In this document: positions 1-7,176 of the stretch, one piece after another | How positions within the stretch are numbered: position 1 is the first letter of the stretch | Layout of the letters: every line of letters begins with the position of its first letter | Source: Lachnospiraceae bacterium AD3010 | Lineage (GTDB): Bacteria > Bacillota > Clostridia > Lachnospirales > Lachnospiraceae | DNA length: 64,000 nt | Reading direction: 5' to 3' | NCBI GenBank assembly: GCA_000622025.1 | Contig: KK211387.1 | Coordinates: 293,945 to 357,944, forward strand | Program-made: the position numbers and the translations under genes | The notes under the pieces: generated by a model | The model's input: the letters and a program-made list of their open reading frames with translations, nothing else | The model's database searches: none | What the model was told of the DNA's origin: nothing

Positions 1-2736
1 ATTGGATATGGTGCATTTTACGGCTGCAGCGGTTTTACCGGAACCCTTTTGATCCCGGACAGCGTTACTTCCATTGGATATGATGCATTCTCCGGCTGCA
101 GCGGTCTCACTAAAGTGATCAATCATTCACATTCATCTATAGGTTTGCCGGGGGATGACTGGCGTAATGCTGACACGGGAGCTGATATTTCAAGCATAGC
201 AAATGGAACTGCTGTGCGTGTGTCAACCATTCTTTCATACGATAAGTACAAATATTATCTGCGTGAAGACGGTACTGCCATGCTTACAGAATATACCGGA
301 ACTGTGTCCGGAAATCTGAGAATACCGTCAAAAATAGAAGAGTATACCGTGACCGGGATAGGTTCGAATTTATATAGGAACTGTCGGGGCTTTTCCGGAA
401 GGCTTCGTATCCCTTATACGATTACCTCCATCGGAGGCTATGCCTTTTCCGGTTGTGGAGGCTTTACAGGTCTCACTCTTCCAAGCGGTTTAACCTTTAT
501 TGGGGGTGGAGCATTCTCCGACTGCAGCGGTTTTACTGGGAGTCTTAATATCCCTAATAGTGTAACTACTATTGGGAGTTCTGCGTTTTCTGGCTGCAGT
601 CACCTCACCGGGAGCCTGACGATCCCGGATAGCGTGATTACTATTGGAGAAAGAGCATTTTCCGACTGCAGCGGTTTCACCGGAAGCCTGACGATCCAGG
701 ATAGCGTGACTACTATTGGAGAAAGAGCATTTTCCGACTGCAGCGGTTTCACCGGAAGCCTTACGATCTCGGATAGCGTGACTTCCATCGGGAGTTCTGC
801 ATTCTATAATTGCAGCGGTTTCACCGGAAGCCTGACAATCCCGGATAGTGTAGGATCCATTGGAAACTATACATTTTATGACTGCAGCGGTTTCACCGGA
901 AGCCTGACGATACCAAATAGTGTAACAACTATTGGATATGGAGCATTCTCCGGCTGCAGTGGTTTCACCGGAAGCCTTACAATCCCGGATAGTGTAGGAT
1001 CCATTGGAAACTATACATTTTATGACTGCAGCGGTTTCACCGGGAGCCTGACGATACCGAATAGTGTAACCACAATTGGAAATGAAGCATTTTCCGACTG
1101 CAGCGGTTTCACCGGAAGCCTTACTATCCCGGACAGCGTGACTTCTATTGGATATGGAGCATTCTCCGACTGCAGGGGATTAAAGGGCAGCCTTATCATA
1201 CCCAGATCAGTTATCATCCTAGGAAATAATCCGTTTTCATCCTGTGAATTTGAAGAAATAAAGGTTGACGGCAGGAATCCTAACTTTACGAGTTCAATAA
1301 GGGGTACAAGGCATAATGGTATTTTCAGTAAAAACGGGAAGATACTGTATGTCGGTTGCCAAAACACTACAATTCCAAACCGTACAACTAATATCTGGAA
1401 GAATGCTTTTTTAGGGTGCAGAGGTATCGGGTGGAGTATTACCATACCGGAAACGATTACTGAAATTGATAGCACAGCGTTTGAGGGATGTGGTACTTTG
1501 GCATTAGTAAATAATAAGTCCTCAGCAACGCTATATCTAGGTAATACTTGGGACTATAAGTGGAAAGATTTTAGCACGGATGAAACGATAACATCTATCA
1601 GTAAGGGAACTGCGTACAATGTAAGCGCATTATACAGCGACTCTGAATATGAGTACCGGATTAACGGAAAAACAAAAGCCGCAACACTGTATAAATATCT
1701 TGGAGAAGAGTCCGGATCACTTGTCATTCCTGCATCCATTGGTGAATATGCGGTAACTACCATTGGGGATAGAGTATTTTCCGGCTGCAGCGGTTTCACC
1801 GGAAGCTTGATGATACCGGATAACGTGACAACAATTGAAGAGGAAGCATTTTCCGGATGTAGTGGTTTCACCGGAAACCTTACGATCCCGAATAGCGTGA
1901 CTACCATTGGATACGAAGCATTTAAGGGCTGCAGCGGTTTCACCGGAAGCCTGACGATCCCGAATAGCGTGACTACTATTGGATCTGAAGCATTCTCTGG
2001 CTGCAGCGGGTTTACCGGAAGCCTGACGATCCCGGATAGCGTGACAACAATTGGATGGGAAGCATTTTACGGCTGCAGCGGGTTTACCGGAAGCCTGACG
2101 ATCCCGGACAACGTGACTTCTATTGGATACGATGCATTTGAGGGCTGCAGCGGTTTCACCGGGAGCCTGACGATTCCGAATAGCGTGACTACTATTGGAT
2201 ACTACGCATTTAAGGGCTGCAGCGGTATTACAAAAGTGAATAATAAATCTGATTACGGTATTGAACTAAGCACTATGTCAGATAAAAAGTGGAAGAATGC
2301 ATCAACCGGGGAATACATTACTTATATTGCAAACGGCATCGCGATCAGAGAAGATCACTCCGAGACAGACCCGGATAATCCTGAGAATCCGGACAATACC
2401 ACGGGCGACAATGCCGGGCGGAATTCTAATGCTCCAGTAGAAATGAAGTATAAGGGTTCTGTCAATGTAAAAAGCGATATGATGAAGACCTATATGGCGG
2501 CGAACCCCAATGCAGTAGTAAAGAAAACCAAGTTCAAATCCTCAAATAAAAAGGTCGCAAAGGTTAAAAAGAGCGGTGATGTAAAGGGAGGAAAACGAAG
2601 CGGATCAGCTACCATAACAATGTATGTAAAAACCCAGACAACCATTACAAAGGCAAATGGAAAAACAAAGAAGAAGCTGAGTAAATGGACTTCCGCCGGA
2701 ACCATAACAGTGAATAATACAGGGAAAAGTAAATAA
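1..2736 (+). CDS. BspA-type leucine-rich-repeat (LRR_5) surface protein, 5' partial
   Basis: The reading frame is open from base 1, so the N-terminus, including any signal peptide, lies outside the window. The visible ~911 residues consist mainly of ~24-residue LRR_5/BspA repeats (consensus SLTIPDSVTTIGxxAFxxC, then SGFTG) in two blocks at about 400-1230 and 1740-2240. The blocks are separated by modules starting NNKS/NHS and ending with a conserved W and an I..I..GTA stretch. The tail is a D/P/N-rich linker (TDPDNPENPDNTTGD) and a Lys-rich beta domain like the Ig-like cell-surface modules of Lachnospiraceae. Proteins of this family are cell-surface adhesins or binding proteins; the ligand here is unknown. 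Several neighbouring repeats are nearly identical in DNA, so copy number may change by recombination. An intrinsic terminator follows the stop. Confidence 0.9.
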   Translation: MGYGAFYGCSGFTGTLLIPDSVTSIGYDAFSGCSGLTKVINHSHSSIGLPGDDWRNADTGADISSIANGTAVRVSTILSYDKYKYYLREDGTAMLTEYTGTVSGNLRIPSKIEEYTVTGIGSNLYRNCRGFSGRLRIPYTITSIGGYAFSGCGGFTGLTLPSGLTFIGGGAFSDCSGFTGSLNIPNSVTTIGSSAFSGCSHLTGSLTIPDSVITIGERAFSDCSGFTGSLTIQDSVTTIGERAFSDCSGFTGSLTISDSVTSIGSSAFYNCSGFTGSLTIPDSVGSIGNYTFYDCSGFTGSLTIPNSVTTIGYGAFSGCSGFTGSLTIPDSVGSIGNYTFYDCSGFTGSLTIPNSVTTIGNEAFSDCSGFTGSLTIPDSVTSIGYGAFSDCRGLKGSLIIPRSVIILGNNPFSSCEFEEIKVDGRNPNFTSSIRGTRHNGIFSKNGKILYVGCQNTTIPNRTTNIWKNAFLGCRGIGWSITIPETITEIDSTAFEGCGTLALVNNKSSATLYLGNTWDYKWKDFSTDETITSISKGTAYNVSALYSDSEYEYRINGKTKAATLYKYLGEESGSLVIPASIGEYAVTTIGDRVFSGCSGFTGSLMIPDNVTTIEEEAFSGCSGFTGNLTIPNSVTTIGYEAFKGCSGFTGSLTIPNSVTTIGSEAFSGCSGFTGSLTIPDSVTTIGWEAFYGCSGFTGSLTIPDNVTSIGYDAFEGCSGFTGSLTIPNSVTTIGYYAFKGCSGITKVNNKSDYGIELSTMSDKKWKNASTGEYITYIANGIAIREDHSETDPDNPENPDNTTGDNAGRNSNAPVEMKYKGSVNVKSDMMKTYMAANPNAVVKKTKFKSSNKKVAKVKKSGDVKGGKRSGSATITMYVKTQTTITKANGKTKKKLSKWTSAGTITVNNTGKSK
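400..2240 (+). repeat. 72-bp tandem repeats encoding 24-aa BspA repeats
   Basis: About 20 units of 72 bp encode the LRR_5 repeats, in two runs (about 400-1230 and 1740-2240). Units around 840-980 and 985-1125 form a nearly identical 144-bp pair (SVGSIGNYTFYDC followed by PNSVTTIG), which indicates recent segmental duplication inside the gene. Confidence 0.85.
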
Positions 2737-2748
2737 GAAAGAAAAAGT

Positions 2749-2785
2749 GGCTCAATCCCGGTAATAGCAAGGGATTGAGCCTTTT
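2749..2785 (+). terminator. Intrinsic terminator after BspA-like gene
   Basis: A perfect 11-bp stem (GGCTCAATCCC / GGGATTGAGCC) with an 11-nt loop and a following TTTT sits 12 bases after the stop codon. Part of the stem also lies downstream of the opposing gene at 2811-3071, so it could work in both directions. Confidence 0.85.
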
Positions 2786-2810
2786 CACTTTCCGCGCATG
2801 ATGTTGATAC

Positions 2811-3071
2811 TTAAAGGAACTCGATTATTTCCCATTTTGCCTGTCCGACAAGCTCAACCTTCACTCTTGTCCCCGGCTCTAAAAGCTTCCCTATTGCATA
2901 ATAATACGCGGCAATATCCCGGCCGTCATCCGCCTTTATGAGGTAAATATGCTCACTTGAGACTCCGGGTCCCACAACTGTTCCTGTTGCGGTGCGCCCT
3001 TTGCCGGCATCTGTTCCGCCGGTTGCTTCCATCATTTCTTCATCATTAACTGTCCTATTTTCATCTGCCAT
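2811..3071 (-). CDS. Small protein with double-glycine leader-like N-terminus
   Basis: An 86-aa protein. The start at 3071 is chosen because AGGAGG lies 8 bases upstream; an in-frame ATG two codons earlier sits too close to it. Residues ~8-19 read VNDEEMMEATGG, the acidic-hydrophobic-GG pattern of bacteriocin-type leader sequences cleaved by C39 peptidase-ABC exporters. The remaining ~67 residues look like one small beta-barrel domain (TGTVVGPGVSSEHIYLI ... GTRVKVELVG), possibly OB-fold-like, rather than a short antimicrobial core. Function is unknown. It faces the BspA-like gene convergently. The GG could be coincidental, but two other GG-leader peptides lie in this window (4462 and 16432). 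Confidence 0.6.
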   Translation of the reverse strand: MADENRTVNDEEMMEATGGTDAGKGRTATGTVVGPGVSSEHIYLIKADDGRDIAAYYYAIGKLLEPGTRVKVELVGQAKWEIIEFL

Positions 3072-3359
3072 TGTCATATCCTCCTTTGTGAAGTTCCTTT
3101 TGATTTATAATACGTACTCAGCTTCCGGAAAGGAAAGGAAATTGTATGTTTGGTTGTTTTTGATGTTTATCCGGTATAAAAATATAGAAAGTGAGGATTC
3201 AACAATGCCTGTAAGCATGAAAAGACCATCAGGTTTTTTTTCGCGTTACGACCTCAGAATGATCTGTTTTAGACAGCCAGACAAGCAGGAGTTGATTGAA
3301 AATCATTTCATTTTGCCGTATTATGATGGCTAGAGGATATGTAACTGGAAGGAATAATA

Positions 3360-4346
3360 ATGTCAGAACAAACAGGAATAGCAAACAGCATTGACATTGC
3401 AAAACAGGAGGCGCAATACGATAGCTGTGCAAAGAAGTTGTTATCAAACACTATTATTCTTGCTTGGATATTGAAGGAGTGTGTACCGGAGTTTAAGCAG
3501 TATTCGGTAGCACAGATCGCAAATGATTGTATTGAAGTCGAACCACAGGTTTCAAAAGTAGCCGTTGATCAGGATCAGCTTGATAAGGATGAACTTGAGT
3601 ATCTTGAGGATATGTCCGATAAAAGTATAGAGGGCAAAAATACTGAAGACAATTCGGTAAAAGAAGGAATAGTTTTTTATGATATCAAGTTTTCAGCTGT
3701 TGTCCCAGACACAAAAGAGCCGGTTCAGCTGTTCATAAATATTGAGGCACAGAAGGATGATAAAACACCGTACCCGCTTATAAAGCGTGGATTATATTAT
3801 GTGAGCCGAATGATAAGTGCTCAGAAGAATACAGTGTTTACTAAGAGCCATTATGAGAAGATCCGCAAGGTGTATTCTATTTGGATTCACCTTAATGTAG
3901 ATGAGCACGAGAATTCAATTACAAAATATAGAGTATCAGAGGAGCAGGTTGTTGGTGATTATCATGAATTGGAAACCAATTATGATCTGTTGACGGTACT
4001 TATACTTAAGCTTGGGCCAGCAGGGGGTGCTGAGAATCATCCTATATTGAAATTGTTAGATGTTTTGTTGTCACCGGACACAAAACCAGATGAGAAGAAA
4101 ATCATACTTGAAAGGGATTTTGACATTCCAATGACGAAATCCATGAGAGAGGAGGCAGATGCTATGTGTAATTTGGGTCAGGGAATAAGAGAAAGAGCAG
4201 TTATAGAAAGTACTGGAAATACAATTATTAAGATTATGATCAATAAAAATCTTTCATTTGATGATGCGTATGATTCTATTTATTGCGAAGAGGACAGGGA
4301 CGATATTAAGGCATATGTTGATGAGCATATGGCTGTAGCAAAATAA
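3360..4346 (+). CDS. PD-(D/E)XK nuclease family transposase-like protein (Rpn/PDDEXK_2 type)
   Basis: A 328-aa protein of the PD-(D/E)XK family often annotated as Rpn recombination-promoting nuclease or PDDEXK_2 putative transposase and expanded in Lachnospiraceae. The core is visible at residues ~100-150: FYDIKFSAVVPD supplies the catalytic Asp, followed by LFINIEAQKDD with the E-x-Q/K motif, then PLIKRGLYYVSRM. An acidic insert (~70-98) and a helical C-terminus with a DDIKAYVDEH stretch complete it. Translation starts at an ATG after AAGGA. Length is usual for the family and the ORF is intact, unlike the related fragments at 31560-31918. It is likely a DNA endonuclease that promotes recombination; whether it mobilises itself is unknown. 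Confidence 0.8.
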   Translation: MSEQTGIANSIDIAKQEAQYDSCAKKLLSNTIILAWILKECVPEFKQYSVAQIANDCIEVEPQVSKVAVDQDQLDKDELEYLEDMSDKSIEGKNTEDNSVKEGIVFYDIKFSAVVPDTKEPVQLFINIEAQKDDKTPYPLIKRGLYYVSRMISAQKNTVFTKSHYEKIRKVYSIWIHLNVDEHENSITKYRVSEEQVVGDYHELETNYDLLTVLILKLGPAGGAENHPILKLLDVLLSPDTKPDEKKIILERDFDIPMTKSMREEADAMCNLGQGIRERAVIESTGNTIIKIMINKNLSFDDAYDSIYCEEDRDDIKAYVDEHMAVAK

Positions 4347-4377
4347 TCACTCTGTTTACTTCTCGCAATAATCAAAG

Positions 4378-4397
4378 GCACCTCCGGGTGCTTTTTT
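4378..4397 (+). terminator. Intrinsic terminator after Rpn-like gene
   Basis: A short stem GCACC / GGTGC with a 4-nt loop is followed directly by TTTTTT, 31 bases after the stop. Confidence 0.75.
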
Positions 4398-4461
4398 CAT
4401 TGCCATTTTCTTTTCCGGTGCGTATATTAAAATATATGGGCATCGTCATGGAGGTACAATT

Positions 4462-4644
4462 ATGAAGCTGACTGGTGAATTAAAGAAACAGGTGGAAAAA
4501 ACAGATAACAGGGATGAGAAAAAGAGGCTCATAGAAGAGGCAGGTATGGAGCTTACTGATGAAGAGATGGACATTGTCAGTGGTGGATCACTTGACTTAC
4601 GACTTAATAGTAAAAATTATAATTATGGTAATTTTTTCCAATAG
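4462..4644 (+). CDS. Double-glycine leader peptide precursor (putative RiPP/bacteriocin or signal peptide)
   Basis: A 60-aa precursor with GGAGG 8 bases before the ATG. The charged N-terminal leader ends in AGMELTDEEMDIVSGG (residues ~27-42), matching the double-glycine leader class: ELTDEE, spaced hydrophobics, then GG. Cleavage after GG would release an 18-residue core, SLDLRLNSKNYNYGNFFQ, rich in Asn, Tyr and Phe and lacking Cys; its few Ser are not next to Cys, so lanthionine formation is unlikely. No C39 peptidase-ABC exporter or maturase is adjacent, so export would rely on machinery elsewhere. Leader-peptide identity is likely; antimicrobial or signalling activity is speculation. Confidence 0.7.
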   Translation: MKLTGELKKQVEKTDNRDEKKRLIEEAGMELTDEEMDIVSGGSLDLRLNSKNYNYGNFFQ

Positions 4645-4737
4645 TTACTCAAAACTTTGTTTTGCCCCCTGATCGGAGCAACGAACCATGAAAACAGGCA
4701 TCTGCTTCGGCAGGTGTTTCGCAAATATTAATTATTA

Positions 4738-4893
4738 TTATTTTTGCGAACCATAAAGCCATCTTGCATTGCCTTCTTTGATTGCGACAAAATCTACCTC
4801 TTTTTCATATAGTTTTCCTACATATACTTCGTATCCACGTCTAAGAAGTTCTATTGCAACTATATTTTCATAAAGGTGTATTCCTTTTCGCAT
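4738..4893 (-). pseudogene. Remnant of a DUF4143-type AAA ATPase (C-terminal end)
   Basis: Fifty-one codons on the minus strand read [20 protein letters not shown], then [16 protein letters not shown]. This is the characteristic C-terminal segment of AAA+/DUF4143 ATPases, where ENIVYLELLRRGY and the nuclease-like KEVDFVA motif are conserved. Just upstream an in-frame TGA interrupts the frame, and no ATPase domain follows further upstream. The last codons after ARWLYGSQK are also atypical, so both ends are lost. I treat it as a decayed gene and not a small functional protein. Confidence 0.75.
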
Positions 4894-4996
4894 TTTTAAT
4901 CAATTCTCAAATTTACGAAATGAAAAGCTGTTTTGAAGCCCATATTTATACAATCTTAATTCATTGACGGATATTTTTATACTGTCTTTATCTGAA

Positions 4997-5291
4997 ATGA
5001 AGTTTAATAAGTATATGAGCGATCAACGGATTAAGATCAAGATAACCACATTTCAGATCATCATATATGCCTTTGCTCTTACCATACTTATGGGTTCCGC
5101 ACTGTTAAGTCTGCCCGTTTCAACTAATGACGCATCCGGGGCCTCCTTTTTTGATGCCCATGTTTACATCAACCTCGGCTGTCTGCGTTACAGGTCTCGT
5201 AATAAGGGATACCTGGAATTACTGGTCCCTGTTCGGAAGGATCGTCATACTGCTTTTGATCCAGATCGGAGGGCTGGGGATCGTAACTGTC
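4997..5291 (+). pseudogene. trkH: trkH/ktrB potassium-transporter 5' fragment, frameshifted
   Basis: The 5' part reads as the first two helices of a TrkH/KtrB K+ transporter (IIIYAFALTILMGSALLSLP, then SFFDA). After an apparent +1 base near 5157 the other frame continues MFTSTSAVCVTGLVIRDTW and ILLLIQIGGLGIVTV, matching the family's first selectivity-filter segment (TSAVCVTGL). It stops after ~95 codons of a normally ~450-aa protein. The sequence then switches directly to kdpE-like sequence, so most of the gene has been deleted. A non-functional remnant. Confidence 0.85.
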
Positions 5292-5463
5292 CCGAAACGC
5301 GGGGAAGGTCTTGACCCATACATATATAACTGATAAGATCTGGGGTAATTTGCGGGTTTTCATGGCCTCACTACGGAAGAAGATAGAGAAGGATACGGCT
5401 CATCCCGAATACATCCAGACCCATATCGGAACTGGATACCGAATGATCATAGTTAAAAAATGA
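5287..5463 (+). pseudogene. kdpE: kdpE-like response regulator 3' fragment
   Basis: In the third frame the sequence reads LSRNAGKVLTHTYITDKIWG, then LRVFMASLRKKIEKDT and YIQTHIGTGYRM, ending at TGA. This is the winged-helix DNA-binding end of a KdpE/OmpR-type regulator. The ~12 residues normally between IWG and LRVFMA are missing, a second small deletion. No receiver domain or start is present. It joins the trkH fragment at about 5289, in a different frame, so a deletion has fused two genes of one potassium-uptake locus. Confidence 0.8.
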
Positions 5464-5494
5464 GAATCGCAACTGATTCTTTTGGAGGTGGCAT

Positions 5495-6151
5495 ATGAAG
5501 AGAGCTGCAGTCTGTGTGTTGTCACTGTTTTTTACTCTTATATTATCGGCCGGTGCTTTTGCCGGCAATACGGCGGTGTTTACAAAGAGTGAGATAAGCG
5601 ATGATGTGAAAAAAAGGATCACGGGATTATCATACAAAAAGGACTGTACCGTTCCTTATGAGGATTTAATATATCTTGTGGTTACTTATGTTGATTTTAA
5701 CGGTCAGGATAAAAATGGTGAGATAATCTGCAATAAGGCGATAGCAGATGACCTTCTGGACATATTCCGAAATCTTTATAATGCACACTATCAGATAGAT
5801 AAGATACGCCTTGTTGACGAATACGGGGCGGATGATGACCTGTCGTGTCTTGACGATAATACTTCCTGCTTTAATTTCAGAACCGTTGAGGGCAGCAGTA
5901 GTCTTTCAAAGCATGCCCTCGGACTAGCGATTGATATTAACCCCTTCTATAACCCCTATGTGACCTATCCCAACGGAAAGATCCGGATAACACCTCCGGG
6001 TTCTGAAATCTATGCAGACAGGAATGCATCATTTCCCCATAAGATAGATAAAAACGATCTGGCCTATAAGGAATTTACCGCACACGGCTTCACCTGGGGC
6101 GGAGACTGGAAGACCCTTAAGGACTACCAGCACTTCCAGAAGGCAAAGTGA
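5495..6151 (+). CDS. Secreted M15-family D-alanyl-D-alanine carboxypeptidase-like protein
   Basis: A 218-aa protein with an N-terminal signal peptide (MKRAAVCVLSLFFTLILSAGAFA) and a C-terminal peptidase M15_4 (VanY/DacY-type) domain. The zinc site is visible as SLSKHALGLAIDINPFYNPY (H and D of the SxHxxGxAxD motif, about 144-155) and the C-terminal GFTWGGDWKTLKDYQHFQ, which supplies the final His ligand. A good site (GGAGG) precedes the ATG. It probably trims stem peptides in the cell wall or is an envelope enzyme of unknown regulation. It stands alone after the pseudogenes and is the first intact gene after the decayed stretch. Confidence 0.85.
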   Translation: MKRAAVCVLSLFFTLILSAGAFAGNTAVFTKSEISDDVKKRITGLSYKKDCTVPYEDLIYLVVTYVDFNGQDKNGEIICNKAIADDLLDIFRNLYNAHYQIDKIRLVDEYGADDDLSCLDDNTSCFNFRTVEGSSSLSKHALGLAIDINPFYNPYVTYPNGKIRITPPGSEIYADRNASFPHKIDKNDLAYKEFTAHGFTWGGDWKTLKDYQHFQKAK

Positions 6152-6267
6152 ACGTGTTTTTTTATCGATCCATTTTGCAGGTCATACCATTTCTTTCCAC
6201 CAATTCCAGGAACGATCAAATTCGTCACGTCCTCTTCCTGCATAGCCGCCGCTGACGCTTGGAGGAG

Positions 6268-7176
6268 TCAGCGAGAACCGTCCCCGTTGACTTCCATCTT
6301 CAGGATGTAAAAGCCCTGGCCGGCTTTTTCTATGCAGCCGAGGAGTTCAAGCTTCAGGAGTTCCGGCAGAAGCTCTGACATATCGTATCCGGTTTTTGAG
6401 GCGATCTCATTGATACTTACGGGATTGTAGTCGAGGCAGCGGATTATCTTTAGCTGCGTTTCGCTGAGACCGCTGAATTTATTTAAGTTCAGCTTCCTGT
6501 GTTTATTCCGGCCGCTCTTTATTAAGCCCAGGGCTTCAAGGATGTCCTCCGGACAGGTGGCGATCCCGGCACCGTCCGCGATCAGGGTATTGCAGCCGTG
6601 GCTCAACGGATCGGTGATGCGCCCCGGAACTGCGAAAATATCCCTTCCCTGCTCCAGGGCAAAGCGGACAGTTATGGATGTTCCGGATCTCTGTCTTGCC
6701 TCTACCACGAGTAGGACATCCGAGAGCGCGGAGATGATCCTGTTTCTTTGAGGGAATAGCCCTGCTCTCGGAGGTGTTCCCGGGGGATACTCGGAAATAA
6801 GACCCCCTTTTTCGAGAATACTTTCGTAGAGATGATGGTTTTCTTTTGGGTATACTACATCGATACCGCAGCCAAGAACCCCGAAGCTTTCTCCTCCTGC
6901 CTTAAGAGCAGCAGTCTGTGATATACCGTCTATGCCCCGTGCCATGCCGCTTACTATCTGCACCCCGTGCCTTGTAAGCTCCCTGGCGAAATACTCAGCG
7001 CTGCCCCTGCCGTATTCCGTATTATTTCTGGAGCCTATTATTGATACCGTCTTTTTTCCCGGATCCGGGAGATGTCCCATTACGTAGATGCCCTGAGGGG
7101 CTCCGGGAATGTTCTTTAGCTTCTCCGGGAATTCCGCTTCCAGAGCGCAGATATATCTTATCTTTGCTTCAGACAT
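6268..7176 (-). CDS. dprA: DNA-processing protein DprA/Smf
   Basis: A 302-aa DprA that loads RecA on incoming single-stranded DNA in transformation. The Rossmann core is clear: VSIIGSRNNTEYG, SGMARGIDGISQTAAL, LGCGIDVVYPKEN and FPQRNRIISALSD, then the RSGTSIT loop (usually RSGSLIT). A C-terminal winged helix (SINEIASKTGYDMSELLPEL) follows at ~240-295. It lacks the N-terminal SAM domain of longer homologues. The ATG at 7176 overlaps the 3' end of yifB by 8 bp, so the two are translationally coupled. No late competence genes are visible here; DprA is also common in species not known to be competent. Confidence 0.93.
   Translation of the reverse strand: MSEAKIRYICALEAEFPEKLKNIPGAPQGIYVMGHLPDPGKKTVSIIGSRNNTEYGRGSAEYFARELTRHGVQIVSGMARGIDGISQTAALKAGGESFGVLGCGIDVVYPKENHHLYESILEKGGLISEYPPGTPPRAGLFPQRNRIISALSDVLLVVEARQRSGTSITVRFALEQGRDIFAVPGRITDPLSHGCNTLIADGAGIATCPEDILEALGLIKSGRNKHRKLNLNKFSGLSETQLKIIRCLDYNPVSINEIASKTGYDMSELLPELLKLELLGCIEKAGQGFYILKMEVNGDGSR

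Noticed and set aside
600-1943. Long minus-strand ORFs opposite the BspA-like gene
   Set aside because: They mirror the 72-bp repeats of the plus-strand gene and have repetitive, non-family sequence; they are shadows.
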